Positions 51,464 through 63,675 of a stretch of 64,000 nt of DNA are shown here, piece after piece. A program made the translations under genes and the position numbers. Under the pieces are notes generated by a model, which made no database searches, had not been told where the DNA came from, and was given only the letters and a program-made list of their open reading frames with translations. Source of the stretch: Eudromia elegans (lineage: Eukaryota > Chordata > Aves > Tinamiformes > Tinamidae); assembly GCA_003342815.1 (NCBI GenBank), contig PTEX01000024.1, forward strand, positions 694,402 through 758,401. Reading direction: 5' to 3'. How positions within the stretch are numbered: position 1 is the first letter of the stretch; each line of letters begins with the position of its first letter.

Positions 51464-51502
51464 TTTTACCTTATTATTTTACCTTATTATTTTATCTTAT
51501 TA
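51464..51502. repeat. 13-bp tandem repeat, 3 copies
   Basis: The unit TTTTACCTTATTA is present three times head to tail; the third copy differs by one base (TTTTATCTTATTA). Confidence 0.95.
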
Positions 51503-52347
51503 AACATATTAAAAGAAAAGATAATAATCTATTTGCATTAGACCTTCAACAGTTGAACCTACACAGTATGTTTCAGAGAAGTGTCATTAGAAGTCATCTG
51601 GTGTAACACTCTAGACATACTTGCTCCCTAGCAGAAAAATACAAATCAGGTATGAATATAAACTTTACAGCAACAGGACGCTGTAAAGTTTTTAAGGCCA
51701 TAATAATATCTTTAATGAAGTAATCACGGTACATACACAGGGGCTACCTCCACTGAAAAAGATTCAAGATGCAAAACAGTCTTTCTTGGAAAAGAGAACT
51801 GATAGATTCAATCTGCCTACACATTTATCCAATTTAAGGAGTGCTCTATCCAGTTATAAATAATATCACGACTTTAAACATCTAGACGCAGCTATGGTTA
51901 CACTGGATTACAAACACCATTAAGCAGATGTGGGTCATTTATTGCGGAATGTAATTCAGCACAGTATTATGCTCACTCAGTAAAACCCGCTATCTCTATA
52001 GCCTTCTCCTATTCATTTTCTCTGTATTTCCATGGCGACTGCCAGCTGAGTTATCCGTGCTCTTCCCTTAGTCCTTGAACACTTTCCATTTTCCCCATTA
52101 CTCTGTAAGGCCTCTGAATTGTTGCTGACAATTTAGGAAAGAGCAGCAGGCCAAATATTGATTTTGATTAACTTCCTCACAAGAAAGAACATTCAAACAT
52201 GGTAATCACATTTAAAGACCCCTTGTTTGAAAACCATCAATCGCTCCGACTTAAAACCCCTCTCTAAGAAGCATCTGAAAGAGGAGTTTAATTGTACAGG
52301 TCAACAACTTGAATCAGAAACGGGCCAATGCAGCAGGTCATTGCTGG

Positions 52348-52379
52348 GCCATGGTACCAACAAGCCATGGTACCAACAA
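52348..52379. repeat. 16-bp tandem duplication
   Basis: The unit GCCATGGTACCAACAA is present twice without mismatch. Confidence 0.95.
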
Positions 52380-53402
52380 GAGCATCATTGACAAGGCAAG
52401 CTAAGCACTGCAGACAAAATTCACCCCTCCTCTTAGGAAGAGGAACACTGATAAACTGAAACACCTACATCTGGAAATAGGAAACAGTTGGAGTTGCCTC
52501 ATGCTCCTGCTTTGTTCCAAAGACCAGGCACCTAAGTAGACTATACATCTTGTCTTGAATTGTATATAGGCACTCTATAAAATCGTTCCAGAAAATAGCT
52601 CTGTAAAAGACCGAGGCGGCTTGTGGGCCTTTTATGAGCTTTGCGGTTCACCTTTCATTAAACTTCCTAATTCTTGGTTTGGGACCAATGCGTTCATTAA
52701 GATACATCCGCAGGACTGCAGCATCAGCTTGAGATCACGTGACAAACAATCACATAATAACCTGTAATTGCTTGACCTACTCGTAATTGCTGTTATATTG
52801 TCAAAATTCCCTTTAACTACCAGCTTCCTTCCCTTCCGTCATGTATAGAGTCCCAAATAAAGTGAAAGAGTATGCACATGGAAATCTGTCAAGCACCAAA
52901 ACAATGCACTTCCCAACAAACAAAGCAAGCAAATTGTGGCAAAAAAGCAGCATTTTATGATAAGCTGTTTCTGTACCAGCAATTCCTCTTAGCAATATTA
53001 GGTAAACAAACACCGTAGAGAAGTCTGATGTTCCACTTAGTGTCCTTCTAAGTAATAAAATTTAGCAGGAAAGGCACTTTCACAGCACCAGAGATCGCGA
53101 CTGCAAGTGATTAGTCTCTAGCTGTTTGGTAACTGCCGTATCCAGCATTACTGAGAAATATCCACTGTGTATAATGACACATTCCCACCACCAAAGCACC
53201 TCAGTGTTACCCTTCACCATGGCTGTATTGCCAGTCTTCTGATTAAAATTAAATGAAATATATCTTGTAATTATACTACGGTGCTTTTTTTTGTTGTTTG
53301 TAATTAGGTTACCAACCATGGCCACGCATTAAGCAGACTGCAATGCAGTTGCCTTCTAAAATAAAAATATACCTACATGCAGAGTTACAGGGAACAAAAA
53401 TT

Positions 53403-53668
53403 ACAGAACCACAGAACCATTCTGGTTGGAAAAGACCTTCAAGATCATGGAGCCCAACTGCAAGTCGTGCAACACCTTGTCTGCTAAAGCCTGTCTCTGA
53501 CAGCCTCCTCACCTACATGTTCCTTGACCGCTGCCGGGGTCAGGGACTCCACCACTTCCCTGGGCAGCCTGTCCCAAGGCTTCACCACTCTTTCCATGTA
53601 GAAATTCTTCCTAATATCCAACTTCAGCCTCCCTTGGCGCAAATTAGGCCATTTCCTCAGCATGTCCT
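53403..53668 (-). mobile_element. CR1 LINE, 5'-truncated, minus strand
   Basis: Read on the minus strand, this encodes the CR1 ORF2 C-terminus: LRQGRLKLDIRKNF, then ERVVKPWDRLPREVVESL. It is followed by the 3' untranslated end 'tgatcttgaaggtcttttccaaccagaatggttctgtggttctgt'. The two GGTTCTGT units at 53403-53418 are the family's terminal octamer repeats, which fixes this as the 3' end. The frame over the ORF2 tail is still open, so the insertion is moderately young, but the copy holds only the last few hundred bases and is inactive. Its 5' edge falls close to a telomere-like motif. Confidence 0.93.
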
Positions 53669-53710
53669 TTCTGACCCCACTGCCCCTGGGGGCTCTGCGT
53701 TTCTCTCTCT

Positions 53711-53730
53711 TAACTCTAACCCTAACCCTT
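53711..53730. repeat. Short interstitial telomere-like motif
   Basis: CTAACCCTAACCC at 53716-53728, with a flanking degenerate TAACTC, gives a little over two CCCTAA units. It lies about 40 bases beyond the recognisable 5' edge of the minus-strand CR1 copy. Confidence 0.7.
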
Positions 53731-53734
53731 AAGG

Positions 53735-56700
53735 TCCTTGCAAACAGGACAAACAACCTCACAAATAAAGACAAAGATCCGTAAAAGTTTCTCTCCTAAA
53801 CACGTTAAGAATTGAACTAAAAGTGAGATTATTTTACCTCCTGCTCACTTTAAATGATATAAATAGATATTCAAAATTATAAGGGAAAAGAAAAATAGTT
53901 CCATCTAATTTAGCCTTTTCCAAAGGTCACCCAAGTAAGTTAGCATTGGTTCATCATGAGCATTCACCGTGCAAAATTATCTTTGCTCTCCTCCTACACA
54001 CGCAGCATATAGACCGTGTTTCTCGACAGCATTAAAACACCTCTCAGGCATCAAGAGCCAAACGCTTCTCTGAGTCACTCCTCTCGCTGTGCACACTTGG
54101 GCCTCAGAGTTGCTCTGCTTCACCAAAGCGCCGGGTTCGCCCTCCCACACGCCCGCCTTTCCTCCACAAGCTCTGTGGAGGCTCAGCACTAAGTCCAGAG
54201 AATGTGAACCTCCCAAAGAGATGAAACCCAAAAGGAACCTTCCACACATCCCGTCACCACCGCTCTGCACGTACATTCCTGCTACCATGTTCATCCAGCA
54301 AAGTCATTCCATGAACGAGCAGGGCGACCCCCCCCGTCCAAGCAATTTTGGAGCAGTATTCATAGAAAGATGCTAGGTCTGTTTTCCAAATTCTACCAAA
54401 TGCAACAGCTCTGTGGCTCCAGGCTTACAAGAGCAGGTTTGTTTCTGGAAAACCAGCAGGAAACACATCCCATTATTCATTGTATGCATGTATTTAAATT
54501 TGAAACACATCTATCATATGAATGACAGATATTTTCCTCCCCGCTCACAGCTTGGCCAATCCGAGCATGGAAAGATGGCTTATTTATAAGATGTTTAAAT
54601 ATTTTTTCAAACGCAACAGTGCCCAACTGCTTGTTGTCAGTACAGCTGTAACACTCACTTTAGACAGGAAAAAAAGCACATTTTCCAGAATAGCACTGAA
54701 ATAGAATATCTAATGCAGAGTTTAGAGAGAAACTGCAGGCAGAAGTCTCAGAGGAGAATGAAGAAAATGACTAGATTGTGGAAGAGCAAAGCTAATAATA
54801 ACGAGCAACTCTGCATACATCCAGAGCTAGCTGGATTTCTGTTAAAATGTATGGTTATGTCATTCCTCCTGTGAGGGAGAAGGATTACAAACGCTTTATT
54901 GTTTCACTATGCAAACCATCTTTGTGACTTCACTCTTCGATACTAAAATGTAATGCCAGCTAAATGGTCCACAGAGATAAACATGTATTTGCAACCGTCC
55001 CGCTACAAAGAAGGTCCTCGGAAAGCGCTGCGAGAACTGGAATCAACAACAGAAATCCTGAAAGCTCCTTGCCTGAACACAGCTTTTCGAAAGGAACACC
55101 CACACAGCCTGAGCCGGGAAGGCTGGTTCCTTCATCTCAGCCCTCTTGATGCCAATCTCGAGGCCACCATAAACTGAGGCCTCCTAAGAGCAGCTTCAAG
55201 GTGCCGACGGGCACGAGCTCAGCTCTGCTTCCAGCCGGGTGAGTCTGGGCCGGGCAACACGGCTCCGGCGGAGCAGGGAAACAGCCCCGTGCCAGGCAGG
55301 CCAGTTCTACTGGCAGGCACTGCAGGCAGGAGAGGAGCAGGTGCTGCACTGTGCCCACTGGCAGCAACACGGGCCTCTTCTCATGGTATCGGGAATTGTG
55401 GAACCTCACAGAAAGGACACGTATGACAAAAGCAAAGGCAGGAAATATGTTCCATTCGAGTAGTCAAAGCCATTAATTTATTCTCTTTTATGAGCTCTAG
55501 GAAAACGAGGTGCCCAGGTAATTTACACTGTGAAAGGGCTAATATCTAAACAGTTGTCCTGTCCAAATCAGCACATGAACTGTTGCCCGTTGGCGGCTCG
55601 TGCTTTCCGTTCGGATGCCATCTCTCTCGCACTGCTAAACCCCTTGCTGGCCTACCAGCTTGCTCCCTTGCTGAGCACTCTGCTCAGGACACAGCATCTA
55701 ACTGTTGAAGGGGCTGCATGTTGAAGGGGACGTCAACACTGCAAGGACTCACCACACTGCGATGGGCTCCAACCCAACCTCATTCCAGAGCTGGAGGCCG
55801 GGGGACACACGGGGTGGTGCTGCCCTGGACAACCCCAGGATAACTCTGGGATAACGGGGTAGCCTGGATGTAGTACTGCCAGCACTGGAGCCAGCATCTC
55901 TGCACGAGTCCCAGGCAGACCTGGCAGCTCTGCCAGAGCCTGGGGATGAATCCAAGGCAGCACTCAGTGTAGAGAGCCCAAACGGACGTCAGGTCCATGG
56001 GCAGCACCGAGACCTAGGAGGTCACGGTGCGGAATTAACCCACCTGGGCACTGGAGACGGTCCCTGAAAGGGCAGAATCCTGGCAAGCTTCCCTAAGCCT
56101 GAGGTTCTATCTCCCTGGTTTGAGGGTTATTTTACTAAAATAATTTGTATTGGTTGCAGTGTGGGTCTATGCATACTCTAGAATTACGGTATATACAGTA
56201 TTAGTCTAAAGAATAGTATATATTATGCAATAAAAGATATGCAGATAATAAATATTTCTGGCACAGATCATTAGCTTTTTAGCTCATTATTTTGAGTAAA
56301 ATAGTGCTTCATTTCTGCTTACAACCTCTCCAGCAATTGATTTCTTTTCTCACATTCTTCATGACTTATTTAATGATCTTTCCGTTATAAATGATTGTTC
56401 CATAGCTAAAAATTTCAAAATTCCTTATAACCCTATCTGCCTCAAAAACAGAAACACAAATCAGGAATGCCCTTTACTGCCCTTGTATTTTTGGGCTCAT
56501 CAGCAGTATGAGTCTCTACTTCTTTTTCTAAAAGGGCAGATAACAGTCATCTGGGGCTGGCTACACCAAAAGCAGAGGGTTGCAACTTTCTCTTTAAGTG
56601 ACATGCTTCTCATCCTGTTCAGTATGGTCCATAAATCACCACATCTCAGCATCCTGATTGTGTTACTGATTTCCTTCTTCAAAATCGAGGTGAGGTGGTT

Positions 56701-57165
56701 TTTGAGCTCACACCAGGAGCCTTCACAGCGACAGGAACTGGACCTCTCTCACTGGAGTTGCTCCGCCCTGGAGCCACCTCTAGCTTCACCCAGAGATCCC
56801 TCCAAGGTCAACCTGGAATTTCCTTGGCAATGTTTTCCAACCAAATCCAAGTTAACAAGAGTTCTCGACACCGCAGCAAATGGCAACTGAATATTAATTA
56901 ACACTGTTACATACAGAAAATGAGAAATCTCTACAAAATACATGACCTTACAAGGAAATACTAGAAGAAATTAAGCAGTTTACAGCAAGCTGTAATAAAA
57001 CAGGATACTACATATATTAATTTACTGCAAAGAGGAAGTGAGTTGTTTTCTCTAGCAATTCATTTAACAAAAAAAATGCATTTAAATTAAAGCAAGATTT
57101 ATATGAAACATTATGAAAATGTTCCGAATAATAAGGATAATATATCACCAGAATATAGTGGTTGG
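53735..57165. other. Non-coding stretch with GC-rich patches
   Basis: GC-rich patches lie at 54110-54260 and 55190-55400; at 55237-55242 a plus-strand donor-like CCGG|GTGAGT occurs. No exon, RNA gene or repeat family is recognised. The rest is AT-leaning. Confidence 0.5.
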
Positions 57166-57169
57166 TCAC

Positions 57170-57300
57170 CACAGAACTTCTACTGTGGTAGTTTTAAGAA
57201 TAGCTTAAGTAAACATCTATCAAGGATGATTTACATAACCACTTATCCCCTGGTACTTTCCTGCACAGGGATGGACTGAATGGCCTTTCAAGACACAGTG
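57170..57300 (+). mobile_element. Ancient CR1/L3-like LINE, 3' end
   Basis: The sequence follows the 3' terminus of old CR1/L3 elements: 'gttttaagaatagcttaagtaaacatctatcaaggatga' (57190-57228) for the usual 'ttttaagaacaggttagacaaacacctgtcagggatg', then a CTGGTACTTTCCTGCACAGG block (57250-57269) and GATGGACTGAATGGCCTTTC (57271-57290) for the usual 'ggactagatgacctcttga'. It is short and diverged. It belongs to the same old layer as the remnants at 17 and 30 kb, not to the avian CR1 copies at 45 and 53 kb. Confidence 0.7.
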
Positions 57301-58381
57301 TAGCCCACTTTCTTTACTTTTATATCTGTCTTAGTAAGTAAATTATAAACATTCATATTCTTTATTTTGGCAGAGATACAATATAGGGATTGGTGAATTC
57401 AGAACATAATAGATGCTTTACTTATTTATTTATTCTTTTATTTTTAACAGAATCCACATGAGATTTCTGGCCAAAAGGCAGCGATCTTTTGCTTAAAGTA
57501 ATCAAACAGAAATCACACTATTTGACTATCCTTGGATTTACTTCATGAATCATATCCTGAAGGGGACTGGAATATTAACAAGCCTTCTAATCCACCCTTA
57601 CTAAAAGCAAAATACTGGAAACGGTTATTTTGCAGGTCTTGAGAGGCAACCATAGAGAACTCATGGCCATTCTCAGCACCTCTGTAAGTACCTTGCATTT
57701 CACCTCCCAAGTCTGTTCTTTCATTAAATGACTTCTGAAGAGGGTTGGTCACGTAGCAGAGCTTTCCCTGCTTTTACCTTCCTCACTGTGCAAAAAAATA
57801 ATTAAAAAAAAAAGCAGCAACAGATTTTGCTTGCCGGTGCCAATGAGGTCCACTGCCTCCTACTCTTAGGCAGGAGGCCCTTCACCAGCAGGGTTTACAC
57901 TGCAAATAAAACCCAGGCTGCCAGCAACAGTGTTCTGAACATTGCTGTCATTCTTGTTTCGAGCTGCAGGTGGTTGTGGTGAAGGATTTACAGGAAGGTT
58001 TTCAGTTTCCTGCAACATAATTTTATCTAGAAACAAATCCATTCACGACGGTGCTATCTGCAGTGCCCTACTCTATCAGTAACAAGCCAGAACACTCAGC
58101 CATTACACACATTCCAATTAAATCAAGCTGGATTTTGATGACAGCACAGCCTATCAGATCTCAATACTTACAGGGAATATTCTTCTAAATATAATCAAAA
58201 GGTGGCACAAAATACGAACATTCTAAGCTCCTGTTTTATGGATGGAGATTCACATTCTCAATGACAAACCACCCTCTGATTCCTCATGTTACGTAGCAGT
58301 AAACGTCTAGCTTGTGAGACAGGCATTTCTCCTGGACACGAGCCTGCTGACCATTTTAAGAGTGAGCTGCTTATATTAAAA

Positions 58382-58523
58382 GAAGATGGCGCCGTTTGAG
58401 GGAATTAACAATGTTCCCATCTTCACCACTATTAAACCTATAAAATGCCACTTGCAGCAGTCCAGGCTCCAGTGCTCCTTGGATTTGTTTTATGGTCCTG
58501 GACTGCTCAACAGCTACAAATGA
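58382..58523 (+). other. TISU/YY1-like motif with 45-codon ORF (unproven)
   Basis: GAAGATGGCGCC at 58382-58393 matches the TISU element (SAASATGGCGGC, a YY1-type site that doubles as a start codon in very short 5' leaders) at 11 of 12 positions. Its ATG (58386) opens a 45-codon frame ending at 58523, beginning MAPFEGINNVPIFTTIKPIK, with a good initiation context. No CpG island surrounds it and no family is recognised, so it may be a chance YY1-like site. Confidence 0.2.
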
Positions 58524-61500
58524 AAGCTGCTTTAATATTTTTCTCAGCTATTGCTGTTTGCAGTATTATTCCAGTAGGCTGCTTTATGGCTGGGGTTAGG
58601 AACAAGTGCTGCGCAAAGGGAAAAGAGAAGCTAGCAATAGGTGAAGTGATTTTCCACATCAACTTAGCTAGAGATAATTATTTTTAGCAATTAATTTTTT
58701 TCCACAAAGGCATGGATGTCCCAAAGAGAGAGAAAAATAGGTCAGCTCATTATTCCAACTGCACTGACTCAGCAGCACTTCAGCCATTTCCATATCACTA
58801 AAACAGGTACTGCACAGAGGACCAAAGAGAAACAAGGGTGGAAATACCAGCATTGCACAGGTCAGCAAAACCATACGGGGTTTAAATAAAGCATGAGCAT
58901 ATTCTGAAATGGCTGCTCCTCTCAAGCTGCATATAAAACTCAAAGCACAGACAGCTTCACTTTGCAGTCTTTATTTGCTTTTTCTATATTCTGAAGTGAA
59001 TTCAGAGCTCATAAAAGCTACCGGATGGGCAGTCCTGGGCACAAAGCGTTGCGCCACAGGCCGTGGCAACTCCAGCTTCCCCACGTCCTTCTGCCCTGCT
59101 GCCTGATGTGGGGTGGCCACATGTCTGCCTTAGAGGGGGCTCAGAACCCAGTGAACCCACTGGCCTCTCACTTGAAGCTGACAACACAGTCACATGCAAT
59201 GACACCATTCAAATTGCTGCTCAGCATTAGCAGCATCCCCAAACTCCCTGTATTCTCTCAAGCCCCTTCTCTGCTCCTTTTTCCTTTGGGAGCAAATGGC
59301 TCCTTCACGTCTAGTCAAAAGCAATAGCTAGAATTGGTGGATAACAACATGGTTCTAGAAGAAGGAAACTCAGTGTTGCTATGATGTGACTGAAAAGCTC
59401 TAGCACCAGGTATGTGGAGCTCATAATAAATTTTCGTTTCCTGAAAATGTACAATGCAGTCCTCAGTGTTGAGCAGTGAGTTAGGCAAGCGTTCCAAACG
59501 AGCGTAGAGCTGCAATGGAGTTGGAGTATCTAAGTCCCTTAAACTTCTCTGAAAAACACAGATGAGTTCTCCAAGGGATCTGACAGTATCTTTTCTGAAG
59601 TACCAAAACGACAGAAAAAGCAGCGAGTGACACAGACAGCAGGTATAATACGGTACTTCTGAAATGTGGAGGGGCTCCACTCCTCACTCAGAAATTCCAG
59701 ATGCTGTTTCACTGTCTCATGTAAAAAAAGAATGAGAAGCTGTAACTTTTCATTGCCACATAACCACATCATCCCACAGAGCTATTAAAAAAGACATCGT
59801 GTACTTCTACAGCTTTTAATTTCCACTGCTTATGGCTTTACTTCTGTCTCAGTATCTTTTAAGTAAAGTGAATCATGTTGAGATTTTAGTTTTGATGAGC
59901 ACGCTGTCTGGAAGTTGTTTTGAAGACTGAGAAGCAGCTTTTCTTGTAGAAACGTCATTAACCCTTAATGCAGGAGTTAAGAAAATAGACATTCATAATT
60001 CAATGAATGAAAAGCTCACAAGCTAACAAGGTAGCTGTTTGCTTTCGGTCACAGCCATAACCACATTATTCACATGGACTGTTCACGATGCCTGAACATT
60101 CCACATGAATTCATTTCCACAGAAGAAAAGGGTTTGATTATCCCCAGGACTGTCCCCAGGAAATGACCTGATGCCCTTCCTACAGGACAACATGCAGGAG
60201 AGAACTCCGAAGAATAGGAAGAGCCAAGATGACAAATGCAGAAAACCTGAACTCGGAAAGGTGAAAGAGAAAAGGAACTGAAAGGAGCCTGGATCCTGAA
60301 GAACAGATGAAGGAGTTATTAGAAAAACCCATGCACAAGCCAAGAAGAGCCATGCCAGAGTTCCATAACTTGCATTCAGCCGAGTCTTTCCTCATTTATT
60401 TACCTTTATGCTGCAAGACACAAAGCAGTAGCTTCCCATGCAAGGACTTCCATCAAAGAGCACCAGAAGTTAATTAATATAAGTCAATATTAGTTAATTA
60501 TCTGTCCACCTTATCTTTAGAAATGTTTAGAAAACTATTAGAAAGGAAAAACTACTTCTTGAAAATTGTTCCACAGAGTTAGATAGAAAATATCAGTACA
60601 TACTGTCCTTTAACCTTTGAGGGAAATTTAGGGAAAAAAACAGGGAAAATACTTTCAAAATCCAAGATTATCATATTCTTTAAAATTGGAATCTGATGTT
60701 ATCAAAAAAGTTTCTGTTAAGAATGTATTTTCTATGGAAGACAGCAATTTTTTCCAAATTCATCAGCAAACTTCATTTACACAAAAACACCTAATTCTCA
60801 TTTCTCAGTCTTGCAAGAACACGTTGTCCGTGTAAAAAAGAAGGATCTACTGGGATCAAGTTAAGAAATACTAAATAAAAAAGAGCAACTGTACTGAATC
60901 TGAGCTTATTCATTCACAGACAAGTTGAAAATTATTTTGACTGATTTCACATGTTTTTGCATGCCAAGAAGCTGACTCCGAGGTACTGAACAAGATGAAA
61001 CTGGGCAGCAACCACTAACTCTTTCTGACAGCACTGATATATGTGGAATGACAATCCCAGGCTAGTTTATCTAGTATCTCAAACCACACTGATGTTTACT
61101 CAGTCATATTCTGCAACACAACTGCTGCCACATTTCTTTTCTTTTTTGTGCATATGTGGAGAATAAGACCAAAAAAGGTCGAATTCCAGTCATCTAACTA
61201 ATGAGTTGCTAAGCCAACCCTTTCCACTTCAGGCAACTTTTCTATTTCCATAGCTCTGATAAATTGACTGGCTAGTTTTAAGTTACTAAAGCATGCAAAG
61301 AATCCACTAAGTATTAGTTTGGGTAAGAGAAATCTATCTACACGATTTCTTATTCCCATTCTGGTGAAATGAACAGGTCTTTTCTGGAAAAGAAATTACA
61401 ACTATCTCTGAGACCCTGCGGAATTAGAGAGATGCTCTTGCACCTGAACATATGCTTATTTTCAGTCCCTAGCACAATCTGTTCCTCATAGTTCTGAGTT

Positions 61501-61845
61501 TCTCATTGATGTATTGTGCTGTTCTCCCTTAAAAACTGTTGGCATTACTGAATGACAACTCTGCAAGTACTGGGACACAGAAGGATTTTATTTTTACAGG
61601 GAATAACGCCACAGTAATAATCAATAAGAACTAACCCAAATAACCAGAAATTTAAAATAATAAATGATTATTCCATTAACAAACTAAAATGTAAAATATT
61701 ATTCTTTCCCAGACCAAAGTGCTTTCTAACTTAAACCTTCATTTCCATTTCTGTCATACAGAGACAGTGGAGAGACGCAGCCACACAAAATTGATTTGGA
61801 GTAATTTATCTTCTCAAGCACAAGCCTGATAGGGTGCTCACCACT

Positions 61846-61884
61846 CTACCCTGCCCCAGCACCACCCTACCCTGCCCCAGCAGT
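61846..61884. repeat. 21-bp tandem duplication
   Basis: CTACCCTGCCCCAGCACCAC with a trailing C is followed directly by a second copy (CTACCCTGCCCCAGCA), giving a 21-base period over almost two copies. Confidence 0.9.
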
Positions 61885-62776
61885 TCTACAACTGAACAAC
61901 AGGCACAGCGGAGCTGAACTTCACTGCTCCTCCCTAGGACCTGTTCTCTCCTATGCCTGGGCAAGGACAGGCAGTAACTGCATCAGATGGGATCGGTGGA
62001 AACTCCTCACAGAGAAGGAGAATTCCTCGCTGAGAAGATGAAGCAAGTTTCAGGTAGGGTTTACCTAAGCACACAGCCCACACAGAAGCTTGCCTTTTTA
62101 CATCTTTTTAAAAGCTGATGAGAGTGACAGGCACAATCTTTAATGTATTCTTTATCATCTTCCCTTTGAACTGTTTGGGTTTTTTTTTTTCCCTGATAGT
62201 TCTCTAAACTAAAGTGGTTTTTCTACAAGCTTCTATACAAGGCATCCGTAATCCTTCTGTTTTGGAAGAAATGCCCTTAAAAACAGTTGCACAGAAATAC
62301 ACATATGATTTTCTTTTTCAGTATCATAATGTAATAGTCTATGATGCAAAACAATTTGTCTGGCATCAGTACCTGCTGTCAGATGAAAAAAGCCATCATC
62401 CTATCCCACTTTTTCAGCAAACCTAGTAAACAGAACTAATTCCTAAATATTAGCTTGACTTGGTCTGACAATCAGGCATGCATTTTTAAGACTGATAAAA
62501 TTCTCTGATTTATTAACATTTCCATTTAAAGAAAAAGATATTGCCAAGAGCTGCAACATTGTGGCAGGATCCTATTTCTCCCACCAGCACCAGATGCTTC
62601 AAAGGAAAGGACCAGAATTGCTACTATGGCAGACAAGGGCCAAACATCTGTGCAGAGGAAATTTTAACCAGATGCACTGAAAAGGGTAATCTGGCAACAG
62701 CAGGACAGATCCTGTGTTCCCAAAATTAGGCCATCAATAGAAGCAATCATTATCTAAAATTAAAAGTTCAGGATTC

Positions 62777-62798
62777 AAAAAAAAAAAAAAAAAAAAAA
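62777..62798. repeat. (A)22 tract with upstream ATTAAA
   Basis: Twenty-two consecutive A residues start 12 bases after an ATTAAA hexamer (62759-62764). The arrangement resembles the 3' end of a retroposed transcript, but the DNA before it matches no gene I recognise, so a simple poly(A) microsatellite is equally likely. Confidence 0.85.
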
Positions 62799-63378
62799 GA
62801 ATAAAAGGGAGAAAGTCATTTTAAGGCATTATACCAGAAACAACCTATTGGGTTGTTCCTACTCAGATAGAATATGCCAGTGATATTACAGATCTAATTC
62901 CCCAGAGGACTGGGCTTAATTCACTTTTCTTAAGTGCTTCAAGATCCTCTTCTGAAGCAGCTGGGCAAATTCAAGGTAAAATGCATGGCCTGGACACAGT
63001 ACAGCAGAAAGGAATTATTTTCTGTTCTCCTCCTAGCTAAAGCCCATGGCTTTTTTCTCTTGACTTGAATGAGTCACATTGAAATAAGGTTACCAGGCAG
63101 AACCCTCTTGTAAGGGAAATGTTTAGCAGGAGATAAGCTACAATGCAAAAGAAATCGGACAGTTAGAGTCTAGGACACAGATATGCTGAACAGCAGCCTC
63201 ACCTCTGACTTGTACAACCATTGAATATACAATGTGGAGGACAGCTTCGTTTCAATAAAAAGTAAGACAGCTTTTGATATTACTCATCCACAGTAAAAAA
63301 TACAATATAGAACATTAAATCTGTTTTATCTTGTATGAAAAGCAAGGATTTCTTTTTCAGCTATAACTACAAACAAAA

Positions 63379-63409
63379 TTTGACCCTTTATCACCCTTTG
63401 ACCCTTTAT
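63379..63409. repeat. 18-bp period short duplication
   Basis: TTTGACCCTTTAT occurs twice with a 5-base CACCC spacer. Confidence 0.9.
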
Positions 63410-63579
63410 GAAATACGAAAATCTAGCATTTATAGTAAACAACTCGGGAAAAATAACCCTCTGTTTTACATCTAATGTCACAATGCAATCTTAGTTCCAA
63501 TCCTATTTACTCGTCTCACCCATCCTGGCACAAACTGGCCTAAACAACGGTCTACTTAGCAATCCCTCATGAAGGAAGG

Positions 63580-63675
63580 AGCCGACGGGTCGCACGTCCA
63601 GCGTGAGCAACACCAGGAGTGCCGGGGTGGGCTCAGCAGTGACCTGCTCCTCCACTCGGCGCTACCGCGGCGTCA
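63580..63675. promoter_or_regulatory. Small CpG-rich patch
   Basis: A short CpG-dense run (GAGCCGACGGGTCGCACGTC at 63579-63598 and CTCGGCGCTACCGCGGCGTC at 63655-63674) in AT-rich surroundings. It might be the edge of a regulatory element; no strand or start can be assigned. Confidence 0.25.

Larger units (their letters stand above)
45764..53402. other. Long non-coding stretch, no gene recognised
   Basis: AT-leaning DNA with simple repeats listed separately. The tract 49830-50470 is more GC-rich, with an A/G-rich run at 49918-49975. The tract 51110-51880 is very AT-rich. No exon or RNA gene is recognised. Confidence 0.5.
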
